Assembly: GCA_029256575.1 (NCBI GenBank)
Contig: JAQSXR010000003.1
Coordinates: forward strand, 434,001-498,000
Direction: 5' to 3'
DNA length: 64,000 nt
Source: Clostridiales bacterium
GTDB taxonomy: Bacteria; Bacillota; Clostridia; Lachnospirales; JAQSXR01
The position numbers were made by a program, and so were the translations under genes. This document shows positions 1 to 9,410 of this stretch, piece after piece (the first letter of the stretch is position 1; every line of letters starts with the position of its first letter). The notes beneath the pieces were generated by a model. The model was not told the origin of the DNA and did no database searches. It was given only the letters and a program-made list of their open reading frames with translations.

Positions 1-1710
1 AAAGAAGGCGTTGTTCAAATCTAAGAGTCTTATCTGTTCATCAGTATATGAAAATTCTTCTGCAATTTTTCTATATCCCTCTATTTCCAAATCCTCTATA
101 TACTCATTAAACAAATCTACATCCTGCTGTAATTTTTCCCTATCAATGTGTGCGTAATTAATAATGTAATTATTCCCCACCTTAGACATTACTGCTTCAT
201 AATATATTCTTTGGGCTCTATTTGCGAAATCAACATTCCGAATTACTTGATCCAATTCTCTATTCTCTTCTAGATACATTGCCATACCCATACCTGCCAT
301 TATCATTGAATATATACTTCCCATAGGGCCTGGCAATGGAGCATTTATATCAACTCCCAAGAATGCTAAATCAACTATTACATCCTCTACTTTATATTTA
401 TAGTCATTTATAGTATATTTTACACACTCATCCATTGCACTGTCCACCCCACTAGAATCCCGGAGGTCATATACCTTTATGGTTTGTCTGTTAAAACTAG
501 CCTCTTCCAACATATACGAACGTGGTGCGTCTATCACATAATCATATACATCCAGTTTCCCTACTCGCTTTATTTTAAATGGCAATGAGTTATCAGTAGC
601 AAATGATTTATTTCCAAAGAAAAACTTACCATTTACTAAAATATTCTCTAGTATTGCAGCCTTTGATGACTCACGGACAGCAAAGTCTTCCATTTCCTTA
701 GCGTACCCCTCTGCATTATCTACATCAAAGCCCATAGTATTAAGTTCTTCTCTATTCGCATCCACATAATTGGTGATTGAATCTCTAAATGTTTCATTAT
801 AGTAGGTATTTTCACATAATGGATATATTAGATGCTTACCATATGGAAATGCAAGTGCTTTAAACACAGGGCTTAACTGCCAAATAGTATAGTCATTACT
901 CAGAACATTATAACTATCAACCGCTGATAAAGAATGATCGAATTCATTCATTAAATAGTCTTCTAGAAGATTTTGTACATCTTTTTGTTTCATATTGGAA
1001 TCAACAATATATGAATAGTTTATAAATCTTTCAATATCTTCGTCTTCAGTCATTGACCCATACATTATATATAAAGCCTCGAATTCTCCATAACTTACAC
1101 GCTGCAAATTTTGATTCATCAAGTCTTTAAAGAAATCCCAGTTATATGTAATGTCCCCGTCCGAATCTACTTGGATTAATTTTTTAAGTGCTTTATCTCT
1201 TTCTTTTTTAATACTTTCTTCGCTATTATTACCATCTTTATTAGAAAAGTTAAAAATATCTTTAAAATCCAAGATTTTTTCATTCATTTCTTGCACAACT
1301 GAACGACCCCATGACTCAGCAGTTTTCGTAAAGATATCTATTTGCTTTGCTATTTTTTGTTTTACTATTTGTTTTTCTACTTCTTCCCAATTAATATCTG
1401 TTTTTGGATTACGTTTACCAAATTCTATTTTGAGAACTTCTTCCGATAATCTTTTTTCCGTACTACTATACGAATTTGCCCCCATTTTCCCTATCTCTTC
1501 TAAAGCAGCAATCTCTCTACCGCATTTCTCCAAGATTGAAACTAACATCGTAAACCTATAATGAAGATTTCTTCGTGCTAATATATCATCACTTATACCA
1601 CTCTTTACTTCTTTGATTCTTGCTTTTGTTTCTGATACTTCTCTTTCAATTTTAACTAGTAATTTACTCACTGCTAATACCCCATCTGTATTAATCTTTA
1701 TAGTCCCCAT
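1..1710 (-). CDS. Large helical protein of unknown function, 3' end outside the window
   Basis: An open frame of 570 codons runs on the minus strand from an ATG at 1710 to the left edge without a stop, so the C-terminus is missing. The start is set by a strong GGGAGGGG ribosome-binding site just upstream. The first ~100 residues look like a charged helical hairpin (MGTIKINTDG..., then SGISDDILARR), the sort of N-terminal domain found in WXG100/LXG-type secreted proteins. No W-x-G motif is seen, so that link is weak. The remainder is acidic, aromatic-rich and shows no signal peptide, membrane segment or motif that I recognise. It could be a toxin or effector with an N-terminal export module, or a phage-type structural protein. 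The function is unknown. Confidence 0.75.
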   Translation of the reverse strand, partial: MGTIKINTDGVLAVSKLLVKIEREVSETKARIKEVKSGISDDILARRNLHYRFTMLVSILEKCGREIAALEEIGKMGANSYSSTEKRLSEEVLKIEFGKRNPKTDINWEEVEKQIVKQKIAKQIDIFTKTAESWGRSVVQEMNEKILDFKDIFNFSNKDGNNSEESIKKERDKALKKLIQVDSDGDITYNWDFFKDLMNQNLQRVSYGEFEALYIMYGSMTEDEDIERFINYSYIVDSNMKQKDVQNLLEDYLMNEFDHSLSAVDSYNVLSNDYTIWQLSPVFKALAFPYGKHLIYPLCENTYYNETFRDSITNYVDANREELNTMGFDVDNAEGYAKEMEDFAVRESSKAAILENILVNGKFFFGNKSFATDNSLPFKIKRVGKLDVYDYVIDAPRSYMLEEASFNRQTIKVYDLRDSSGVDSAMDECVKYTINDYKYKVEDVIVDLAFLGVDINAPLPGPMGSIYSMIMAGMGMAMYLEENRELDQVIRNVDFANRAQRIYYEAVMSKVGNNYIINYAHIDREKLQQDVDLFNEYIEDLEIEGYRKIAEEFSYTDEQIRLLDLNNAFF

Positions 1711-1756
1711 ATTCCCCTCCCTAGGTTATATTTGATATATCTGGTACATATACAAA

Positions 1757-2635
1757 TTATAAAAAAAAGACACTTGACCTCAAAATAGTCAAATGTCTTA
1801 CGTATCTTTGTCTGATAGCTATTTTATTTATATGTTTCATACATATAATATTTGTAATATTATACCAACTATTTAAATCATTCTCCACCGCCGTATTCCA
1901 TATCCTTTTCAAATCTACACTCGCATAATCACCATAACTTTTATCATAGTACTTATTATAAACACTTTTCCTTAGTTCCACTTTATTCAGTACCGCACCC
2001 AATATTCTACATCCTGACTTTTCTAGCTGACACTTAACCTTCTGTGCAAATTTGTAACTGATTGAATCTGCCTCAATAATTAGTATCATACCATCACATA
2101 CTCTGGATATTACTGCTCCATCTATTATACTTCCAAGTGGAGGTGTATCAATCAATATATAGTCATATTTCTCACGAAGTGAGTGTATTAAACTAACAAA
2201 TATTTGACTAGTAAGAAGTTCAGACGGATTCGGTGGTACTGGTCCAGAGAATATAACATCAAGATTGTTCGTACTCGTTTTATAAATTACCTCGTCCTCC
2301 ATGCTCAGACCAGAAAGATAGTGAGTAAGCCCTTTTATTGGTTTCTCAATTCTATATCTTCCTAACAATACAGATTTACGTAGATCTGCATCAATTAATA
2401 TTGTCTTCTTCTGTGAATCTGCCATAGCATCCGCAAGATGCATAGATATACTACTTTTTCCCTCATTTTGCCTACAACTGGTTAACCCAATGACTTTGAC
2501 ATCACTACCACAAAATTGAATGTTACTTCTTAACGTTTTAAATGCTTCATTCCCTTGAAAATCAAGGTCTTTTTGCTTATAAATATTTACGTTATTCGAT
2601 TCTAGATCACAATTCCTTACTCTTTGCTCCATCAT
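1757..2635 (-). CDS. Orphan BY-kinase (CpsD/CapB-like tyrosine autokinase) with an aberrant C-terminus
   Basis: This is a cytoplasmic bacterial tyrosine kinase of the CpsD/YwqD type, which autophosphorylates on a C-terminal tyrosine cluster and partners a Wzz-type membrane activator. Visible motifs are a variant Walker A (CRQNEGKSS), Walker A' (ILIDADLRKS) and Walker B (YILIDTPP). It is closely similar to the complete copy at 10855-11544. A frame is open from 2671, but GGGGGA lies 7-8 nt before the paired ATGs at 2635/2632, so I chose 2635. After the tyrosine-rich stretch (SVYNKYYDKSYGDY) the paralogue stops, whereas this protein continues for about 50 unrelated residues encoded across its own terminator hairpin. 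No Wzz partner lies beside it. It is probably a duplicated, partly decayed kinase; activity is uncertain. Confidence 0.85.
   Translation of the reverse strand: MMEQRVRNCDLESNNVNIYKQKDLDFQGNEAFKTLRSNIQFCGSDVKVIGLTSCRQNEGKSSISMHLADAMADSQKKTILIDADLRKSVLLGRYRIEKPIKGLTHYLSGLSMEDEVIYKTSTNNLDVIFSGPVPPNPSELLTSQIFVSLIHSLREKYDYILIDTPPLGSIIDGAVISRVCDGMILIIEADSISYKFAQKVKCQLEKSGCRILGAVLNKVELRKSVYNKYYDKSYGDYASVDLKRIWNTAVENDLNSWYNITNIICMKHINKIAIRQRYVRHLTILRSSVFFL
1759..1801 (-). terminator. Intrinsic terminator of the orphan BY-kinase gene
   Basis: On the minus strand AAGACATTTGAC pairs with GTCAAGTGTCTT around a 9-nt loop and is followed by eight U. The hairpin lies inside the last codons of the BY-kinase reading frame, which suggests that the frame has been extended past its original stop. 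Confidence 0.8.
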
Positions 2636-2736
2636 TCGTTTTTCCCCCATAAATACTGTTATTAAATTCAATAGTTATATTGTAACTTAATAAAATAGAA
2701 TAAAATGTTGAAATGTGGTGACAAATAACAATTAAA

Positions 2737-2770
2737 TAAAAATGCCCCAACCTTAGTTAGAGCATTTTTT
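2737..2770 (-). terminator. Terminator after the superoxide dismutase gene
   Basis: ATGCTCTAAC pairs with GTTGGGGCAT (some G-U pairs) around TAAG, with A and T runs on both sides. It closely resembles the terminator at 7958-7986. It ends the transcript containing the SLH-YDG gene and the dismutase. Confidence 0.8.
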
Positions 2771-2824
2771 AATCTATTCAATTTTGTCATTCAAAAGTCT
2801 AAATCTTTTGTTATTAACACCATT

Positions 2825-3364
2825 TTATCTCTCCGAATAATAACCAATCACACCACAAGCCAATCTCTTTCCTGTATTTCCTGCAGGTTGTGTTCGAAAA
2901 TCATCAGGATTCTGGTGAATAATAACTGCTTTTCCTAATACCTCTTCAGGTGTGAATTTATTTGTAAAAAAAGACATCTGGCAAAATCCGTTGTTAGAGA
3001 AAAGATTCGGAAAATCCCCTGCATGATTACCATGAGGTTGGTTTGTTGGGTTCCAGTGATTTCCTGAAATCTCAAAAGGAGAATCCGAATTTCCTACGCT
3101 ACAATCACCATTCTCGTGAATATGAAATCCAAAAGGCCCAATCGGAGCATGACCATTTCTTGCTGGTTGATAATCTGGCAGCCCATATACAATAACCGTT
3201 ACATCCGTACCATCTTCTACTGGATCAAAATATACAATACCTTCAATCTCTGGTGCTAACGGACCACCTATAATAGATGCTGCAACGACTACTTCTTCTG
3301 ATCTATTTTCATTTCTAGTATTGTTTGGGAGTTCTTGGTTTACTGTTCGTGCATCGTAAAACAT
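2825..3364 (-). CDS. Cu/Zn superoxide dismutase, without signal peptide
   Basis: Predicted copper/zinc superoxide dismutase, converting superoxide to oxygen and hydrogen peroxide. All hallmarks are visible in order: the copper ligands in GFHIHENGDC, the bridging histidine in GNHWNP, zinc ligands in HGNHAGDFPNL, a further copper histidine in AVIIHQNP, the active-site arginine in NTGKRLACGVI, and the two cysteines of the usual disulfide (GDC, LACG). A frame is open from a TTG at 3439, overlapping the upstream gene. The ATG at 3364 has an AGAGATG-like ribosome site and gives a normal 179-residue protein. There is no signal peptide or lipobox, unlike most bacterial SodC proteins, so the product should be cytoplasmic. 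It lies 61 nt after the SLH-YDG gene and shares its terminator, so the two are probably cotranscribed. The enzyme class is uncommon in strict anaerobes. Confidence 0.9.
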   Translation of the reverse strand: MFYDARTVNQELPNNTRNENRSEEVVVAASIIGGPLAPEIEGIVYFDPVEDGTDVTVIVYGLPDYQPARNGHAPIGPFGFHIHENGDCSVGNSDSPFEISGNHWNPTNQPHGNHAGDFPNLFSNNGFCQMSFFTNKFTPEEVLGKAVIIHQNPDDFRTQPAGNTGKRLACGVIGYYSER

Positions 3365-3425
3365 GGAATCACATCTCTTTAAGTTTTGTATATAGTATTC
3401 AAGGTTGGCAAAAGTGTTCTCTTCA

Positions 3426-6400
3426 TCATACAGTCTCAAATGTACTGAAAAATACTCCTTTATTCAATCCATCAATGACTAGATTATTTCCTACTAGAAT
3501 GAATTTGTCCGTTCCATCTGCCTTAACGAAAGCTACAACATCTGTCATTGCTATTTGAAGGTTGATTGCAGTCACTAATTCACTTATATTATTATATTTT
3601 TGATTTAGTAATATGGTAGCTGTATTTACCCCATCACTGATTGTAAAGGTTACATTTGCAGATTTGTTTTCAATTACTCCTGTTACTTTCTCGTTACTAT
3701 CAAAGAAGAATGCCCAATCTTTTCCCCCTACTTGAATCGAAGATCCAGCGTCAGCTGAAAATGTCCCAATTGTTACTCTGGTACCAGATCCATATGCATA
3801 CATAGTTCTATTCATAATACCAGCTGCTCCGCCCTTGTTGTCATAAAACCACTGCTGAATATAGCTTTCGATAGCAGAACCTACTGCTAAAGCAGGAGTA
3901 GTCGCATATTCATTTAGTGGTATATTCCACCATAGATCTACAGGTATAATATTCCCTGCCTGATCTGTTATTGTAAAGTATTTTCTATTCGCACCACTAA
4001 AGTCTGATGATGCTATTTCTTTACTTATTTGTTTTACTTGATTATATTGATATTTAGTTGCAAAATCTAGATTAGCAATGCTTTTGCTACTCAATGATTC
4101 TATATATTCCGGTATTATTACTTCTGTTGCAGGTCCTACCTTATAATATGGTGTGGCTGCATACCTTACAACATAAGTTCCATTAAGCAGGTTCGTTATT
4201 TCTGCGCCAGTTACAGGTATCCAGTCTGTAGATGTTGACAGTTTGTATTCCATCTTATCCGTTGTTCCTGTAATTTTTCCATCATTGTTATCTATCGTAG
4301 TTGGTATTAAGCCAATTAAACCAGTTGGATTAACTTGCTCGAGTTTCGTTATTTCTCCCAAAGCAAGTGAGTAACTCTCAGGTCTAATATAATTAACCGC
4401 ATCTTTTCCTCCGAGTATAAATTCAACTGTTATTGTTTTTCCTGTTCCGGGTTCAGGATTATCATAAGATCCTATTCCAGTCGGTATTACATCATCTCCA
4501 CTCATTACCCCAGTTACCGTTACAAAATCTACATCAGCTGTGGTATTTCCATCATATGGTTTTATATGTTTAAACATTACACTTAACATTTCCAACTGTA
4601 ATGCCACTATTTCACCCACCATCACTTGATGGTTTACAGGCTTAATATAGTTTGAAGAATTCACTCCTGAGATATGATATTCCACTGTAATGATTTTGTT
4701 TTTACCTACAACTGCATTATCATAGGTTGCAACTCCACTTACTGTTACATCTTCACCTAGATATACTCCAATTATTTCACCTACTGTAACGCTTGCTGCG
4801 GTACTTCTATCATATATTTTAGATGTCGTTATCGTTGGAGCATCTATTGTTAACTGTAATGCCAATATTTCACCAGTATTCACTATATAATCTGCTGGTT
4901 TGATATAGTTTCCTGCATTAACTCCTGCGAGTGTATATTCTACCGTTATTTTTTTACCGGTTCCTACAGCGGTCGTATCATAGTTTGCGATTGCACTTAC
5001 TGTTACATCCTCACCACTAACTACGCCTGCTAATTCTCCTGCTGAAGCGAAAGCATCGTTTCCAGCGTCATAGGTTTTCGATGTTGTCAAAGTCGGATTA
5101 GCCACTGTTAATTGTATCTTTGTAATTTCTCCAGAATTATCTGTGTAATTCTCTGGTTTAATATAGTTAATTGCATCCTCTCCGACTAAACTATATTCTA
5201 TCGTTATAGCTTTGTCTTTTCCTGCTTGATTCGTATCATAGGTTGCAATATAACTTATTGTTACATCATCTCCTTGAATTACTCCACCTAATTCTCCAAT
5301 AGTAACTCCGGCTGAGGTTCCTCCATCATATGGTTTCGTTGTCTGCAATATTGGAGCTGATATTGTTAACTGTACTGCCTTTATTTCACCGGTATTCACT
5401 ATATAATCTGCTGGTTTAATATAGTTGCCTGCATTAACTCCTGCGAGTGTGTATTGCACCGTTATTTTTTTACCAGTTCCTACTACATCAGTATCATAGT
5501 TTGCGATTGCGCTTACTGTTACATCCTCACCACTAACTACGCCTGATAATTTCCCCACTGAAACGAAAGCATCGTTTCTAGCGTCATAGGTTTTCGATGT
5601 TGTCAAAGTCGGATTGGTCACTGTTAATTGTATCTTTGTAATTTCTCCAGAATTATCTGTGTAATTCCCTGGTTTAATATAGTTAATTGCATCCTCTCCG
5701 GCTAAACTATATTCTATAGTTATAGTTTTGTCTTTTCCTGCATGATTCGTATCATAGGTTGCAATATAACTTATTGTTACATCATCTCCTTGAATTACTC
5801 CACCTAATTCTCCAGTTATAACTCCAGCTGAGGTTCCACCATCATATGGTTTCGTTGTCTGCAACATTGGAGCATCTATTGTTAACTGTAATGCCAATAT
5901 TTCACCCGTATTCACTATATAATCTTCTGGTTTGATATAGTTGCCTGCATTTTCTCCTGCGAGTGTATATTCTACCGTTATTTTTTTACCGGTTCCTACT
6001 ACATTAGTATCATAGTTTGCGATTGCACTTACTGTTACATCTTCACCACTAACTACGCCTGCTAATTCTCCTGCTGAAACGAAAGCACCGATTCCAGCGT
6101 CATAGGTTTTCGATGTTGTCAAAGTCGGATCAGCCACTGTTAATTGTATCTTTGTAATTTCTCCAGAATTATCTGTGTAATTCTCTGGTTTAATATAGTT
6201 AATTGCATCCTCTCCTGCTAAACTATATTCTATAGTTATAGTTTTGTCTTTTCCTGCATGATTCGTATCATAGGTTGCAATAGAAGTTATTGTTACATCA
6301 TCTCCTTGAATTACTCCACCTAATTCTCCAATAGTAACTCCAGCTGAGGTTCCTCCATCATATGGTTTCGTTGTCTGTAATATTGGAGCTGATATTGTTA

Positions 6401-7835
6401 ACTGTAATGCCTTTATTTCTCCCGTTTTCACAACATAATCTGCTGGCTTGATATATTTTCCTGCATCCGCTCCAGAAATTTGATATGTTACCGTAATTGT
6501 TTTGTTTATTCCTACAATCGCATTGTCATAGGTTGCAACTGCACTTATAAGAACATCATGCCCACTTGCTACTCCCTGCAATTTACCAATCTTAACTGCA
6601 GCAGTACGGCTTCCATCATAAGTCTTTAATATTGTGAGAGTTGGATCTGAGATTGATAACGTAACGATTCGATTACTATAATCGGCGTCCTCTACGATTC
6701 CATTTCCAGACCAATTTACCGTAGCGCTTGTTCCAGCACCTAAAGTAACATTTCCAGCAGTAACACCACTTGTACCCTTACCTGCTATAACTTTTGTGAA
6801 AGGTACCGTAACCTTAATATTATTGGTATTTGCATAAACAGAGCCCACTTGACCTTCTCCACGAACCGTTGTTCCTTCACCATTAATAGTAATTTGAGGT
6901 ATGTTAGCTCCTTTGTTTGCAATAATAGTTGCATTCATCGCATCAATTACCAGGTTTGATACGGTGCCACTTACCACTAGCGTTGTATTTATTGCTGTCA
7001 CTAGAACATCATTTACATTTGAGTTATTCAATATTGTGATTTTAGAGCCTCCACGGATAATAATTCTACCAGTTACAGTAACTCCATCCAGAATAACCTC
7101 TCCATCCCCTACTCCATCACCAATAATTAAATCGCCTTCTATCGTAAGATTTTTGAGAGTTACATTCGCAACATTAATTATTACACTCTTCGTATAATTG
7201 CTTGTATATGTCCCTGCGTTTCTAATATAATTTCGTGCAATATTATACATTATTTGAGCAAACTCAGCTCTCGTAATGAAATTCTTTGGATTAATTTTTC
7301 CATCTGTACCTGAAATATACCCTTCAGAAATTAAGGATGCCACTCCATCAACTGCCCATGGACTTATGGAATCTTTATCTGTGAATTTATTAAGCCCATG
7401 TATGGAACCTCCGGTTAGCTTGAACGCTCGGGAAAGAACAGCAAAAGCTTCTTCACGTGTAATATTTCTATTTGGATATAGTCTCCCGTCACTCCCTTCA
7501 AAGAGTTCCATTTGTACTGCTGTTGCCATAGCGTCATAGTACCAATCCGTATTGGATACATCCACATAAGCGCTAAGAGATCCTTTTTTTGTTGCACCAA
7601 ACGCTCGTACCAAAACAGATGCTAACTGCGCACGAGTTAAATTTTCTTTTGGCATTATCTTACCATTATCTCCACTAAGCAATCCATTCTCGATTGCATG
7701 CTCAATTGCTTCCGTAGACCAATCATTGGGTAAGTCTGTAAACATTAGCCCATTTTCAGCCAATACCGGTGTATGTAACTGAGTAAATATCATAGTTACT
7801 AGTAAGGCTATACTAATTATTCTCTTCTTAATCAT
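3426..7835 (-). CDS. S-layer-anchored surface protein with three SLH domains and nine YDG repeats
   Basis: A 1469-residue exported protein. Residues 1-27 form a signal peptide (KKRIISIALLVTMIFTQ... VLA). Residues ~30-205 hold three SLH domains (FTDLPNDWSTEAI, YVDVSNTDWYYDAM, FTDKDSISPWA) that bind pyruvylated secondary cell-wall polymer. Residues ~215-350 form a beta-rich, helix-like stretch (NVTLKNLTIEGDLIIGDG) also found in the SLH-CAP protein at 44288-46129. Residues ~395-1165 are nine YDG-type repeats of ~86 residues, alternating between two subtypes (KPYDGGTSAGV and KTYDAG). An Ig-like segment and a unique C-terminal domain follow. The start has a GAGAGGG ribosome site. It is probably an adhesin or structural stalk. 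It lies between the polysaccharide control operon and the superoxide dismutase gene. Confidence 0.92.
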   Translation of the reverse strand: MIKKRIISIALLVTMIFTQLHTPVLAENGLMFTDLPNDWSTEAIEHAIENGLLSGDNGKIMPKENLTRAQLASVLVRAFGATKKGSLSAYVDVSNTDWYYDAMATAVQMELFEGSDGRLYPNRNITREEAFAVLSRAFKLTGGSIHGLNKFTDKDSISPWAVDGVASLISEGYISGTDGKINPKNFITRAEFAQIMYNIARNYIRNAGTYTSNYTKSVIINVANVTLKNLTIEGDLIIGDGVGDGEVILDGVTVTGRIIIRGGSKITILNNSNVNDVLVTAINTTLVVSGTVSNLVIDAMNATIIANKGANIPQITINGEGTTVRGEGQVGSVYANTNNIKVTVPFTKVIAGKGTSGVTAGNVTLGAGTSATVNWSGNGIVEDADYSNRIVTLSISDPTLTILKTYDGSRTAAVKIGKLQGVASGHDVLISAVATYDNAIVGINKTITVTYQISGADAGKYIKPADYVVKTGEIKALQLTISAPILQTTKPYDGGTSAGVTIGELGGVIQGDDVTITSIATYDTNHAGKDKTITIEYSLAGEDAINYIKPENYTDNSGEITKIQLTVADPTLTTSKTYDAGIGAFVSAGELAGVVSGEDVTVSAIANYDTNVVGTGKKITVEYTLAGENAGNYIKPEDYIVNTGEILALQLTIDAPMLQTTKPYDGGTSAGVITGELGGVIQGDDVTISYIATYDTNHAGKDKTITIEYSLAGEDAINYIKPGNYTDNSGEITKIQLTVTNPTLTTSKTYDARNDAFVSVGKLSGVVSGEDVTVSAIANYDTDVVGTGKKITVQYTLAGVNAGNYIKPADYIVNTGEIKAVQLTISAPILQTTKPYDGGTSAGVTIGELGGVIQGDDVTISYIATYDTNQAGKDKAITIEYSLVGEDAINYIKPENYTDNSGEITKIQLTVANPTLTTSKTYDAGNDAFASAGELAGVVSGEDVTVSAIANYDTTAVGTGKKITVEYTLAGVNAGNYIKPADYIVNTGEILALQLTIDAPTITTSKIYDRSTAASVTVGEIIGVYLGEDVTVSGVATYDNAVVGKNKIITVEYHISGVNSSNYIKPVNHQVMVGEIVALQLEMLSVMFKHIKPYDGNTTADVDFVTVTGVMSGDDVIPTGIGSYDNPEPGTGKTITVEFILGGKDAVNYIRPESYSLALGEITKLEQVNPTGLIGLIPTTIDNNDGKITGTTDKMEYKLSTSTDWIPVTGAEITNLLNGTYVVRYAATPYYKVGPATEVIIPEYIESLSSKSIANLDFATKYQYNQVKQISKEIASSDFSGANRKYFTITDQAGNIIPVDLWWNIPLNEYATTPALAVGSAIESYIQQWFYDNKGGAAGIMNRTMYAYGSGTRVTIGTFSADAGSSIQVGGKDWAFFFDSNEKVTGVIENKSANVTFTISDGVNTATILLNQKYNNISELVTAINLQIAMTDVVAFVKADGTDKFILVGNNLVIDGLNKGVFFSTFETV
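4340..6660 (-). repeat. Tandem YDG-domain repeats; three near-identical 516-bp double units
   Basis: The nine YDG domains are encoded by ~258-bp units. Domains 2+3, 4+5 and 6+7 form three double units of 172 codons (516 bp) whose DNA is nearly identical: the segment reading ggtttaatatagttaattg recurs near 5150, 5670 and 6185. Such homogeneity indicates recent tandem duplication or gene conversion, and makes copy number prone to change. Confidence 0.88.
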
Positions 7836-7957
7836 TATCCCTCTCTCCTTTATATAAAATTAGTAGGTATATGCAAAATAACACGTCCCTTGTAAATATA
7901 TACAACTCTCTTTCTTTGTATGCCATATAATGGCAGCATGTATTCTATAATTCGAAA

Positions 7958-7986
7958 TAAAAAAAGCTCCAACCTTAGTTGGAGCA
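7958..7986 (-). terminator. Terminator of the polysaccharide control operon
   Basis: On the minus strand GCTCCAAC pairs with GTTGGAGC around TAAG, followed by TTTTTTTATTT. It lies downstream of the last Wzz-like gene and upstream of the SLH-YDG gene. Confidence 0.88.
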
Positions 7987-8090
7987 AAGTTAAATCTATT
8001 TAATTAAATATAAATACTAATTCATTTTTACCATATCAATATACTCAATTCAACACTGAATTCCTTATCTAGTCTTACACAAATCCTTAC

Positions 8091-9410
8091 CTACTTAATC
8101 TTTTTCTTTCCAAACACAATTCCTCCAACAAGTCCAATAAACCCAAACCCTCCCATAAATACGAGAAGCTTTAATTTACTAACTCCTATAAGACCAATTG
8201 CTCCGACAAGATTAATCGTATTATCAACCTGTGATGTAAGGTATTCATTACTTAATTTATTATAGGATGCATATAAATTATTCATCTTTTCTTCAATGCT
8301 TGCAATCTGCAATTCTACCTGTTTCGTAGCCCAGTCAACTTGAGAAGCATCAATCGTACTCCCTTTTATTTTAGCTACTTCTGCTTGGTAATACTTCTTT
8401 TGCGTATTCGCCAATTCTGCTGCTACATTAGCCTCAACTGCCTTTTGAACAACAAATGAATAGTAACTATTCTTTGCTGCTGAGGATAATAGTGAATTCA
8501 TAAAAGTTTGAGATTTGAGTACTTCTGTAATTGCATTTGCATCTGTATTTGTGTCTGCTGATACCACTGAAATCATATCCACAGCTACATCTGATAAATT
8601 CGTATTTTTCCGAACTTCATAATCATACATTTTAATCTTATATTCAAATATACTTAGAAGTTTCTCTTTTTCTTTTGAAATATTATAAATATTTATAAGT
8701 GAAGATACTCCCACTAAATCAACACTACTTAGATTTTCAGCTTTGTTCGCGATATCTTCGAATGACATATTATCATCACTGCCTCTATAATATCCAACTC
8801 GACTTGCCATATTATCTGCAGCAGATGTTAATAAATCCAATCTACTTTCCACTACCTTAATTGCATCTAAATAATCATATTCTGATATCTTCTTATCAAG
8901 TGTTACGAGACTGCCTATATTACCATTACCAAATTTAGTTGTAAAACTATTCGTATACTCGCTAACAATTGCCTCTAGAATTCGCTTCGCATCTTTTTTT
9001 GATATTCCAGATATGTCTGGTTCATTGATACTTATGTTAAATTCATTCGGAACATATTCATAAATTGGTGTGAAACTTGCTTGTGTAGTTGCTTTTAACT
9101 GCGCTGCCATCTCTTCTGGTATAATTGGTGTAACATATACCTGACGATTCAGCTCTTCAGCAGTAATATCCAATTCCAACTTATCAATAACCGTTTCTAA
9201 TATTGTAGTATCTTTAATCTGGTTCTTTCTAAATCTACTTCCATCTGGGTTATTACCAGATTCTAATCCGTCAAAAGTCAATTGAAGCGTTGCTACTGTT
9301 TCTCTACCATTAAATATTGAAATAAAGCAAAACAAAGAACCCACTACTAAGGATATAGCAAGACAAATTGCAATAAATTTCATATTATAGTTTACTAATA
9401 TCTTTTTCAT
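8091..9410 (-). CDS. Wzz-like polysaccharide co-polymerase, second tandem paralogue
   Basis: A 439-residue membrane protein with a transmembrane helix near residues 10-32, a long extracytoplasmic part rich in coiled-coil-forming helices, and a second transmembrane helix near 405-425 followed by GKKKIK. This is the Wzz/GumC arrangement, in which such proteins oligomerise around the polymerase and set chain length. It has no kinase domain. It is homologous to the gene immediately upstream (shared LTFDGLESGNNPDGS / LDFDSLSEGNNPDDT and VTPIIPEE / VTPYIPYE). The upstream stop and this start overlap as TAATG, so translation is probably coupled. It is the last gene of the operon begun at 13082. It might instead serve in surface-protein or polymer anchoring. 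Confidence 0.75.
   Translation of the reverse strand: MKKILVNYNMKFIAICLAISLVVGSLFCFISIFNGRETVATLQLTFDGLESGNNPDGSRFRKNQIKDTTILETVIDKLELDITAEELNRQVYVTPIIPEEMAAQLKATTQASFTPIYEYVPNEFNISINEPDISGISKKDAKRILEAIVSEYTNSFTTKFGNGNIGSLVTLDKKISEYDYLDAIKVVESRLDLLTSAADNMASRVGYYRGSDDNMSFEDIANKAENLSSVDLVGVSSLINIYNISKEKEKLLSIFEYKIKMYDYEVRKNTNLSDVAVDMISVVSADTNTDANAITEVLKSQTFMNSLLSSAAKNSYYSFVVQKAVEANVAAELANTQKKYYQAEVAKIKGSTIDASQVDWATKQVELQIASIEEKMNNLYASYNKLSNEYLTSQVDNTINLVGAIGLIGVSKLKLLVFMGGFGFIGLVGGIVFGKKKIK

Noticed and set aside
1151-1561. Plus-strand open frame of 136 codons
   Set aside because: Lies antisense within the long minus-strand frame that runs from 1710 to the window edge, which has a good ribosome site and normal codon use.
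3365-3439. N-terminal extension of the superoxide dismutase from a TTG
   Set aside because: Overlaps the end of the SLH gene, has no export signal or family similarity; the ATG at 3364 has a ribosome site and gives the usual length.
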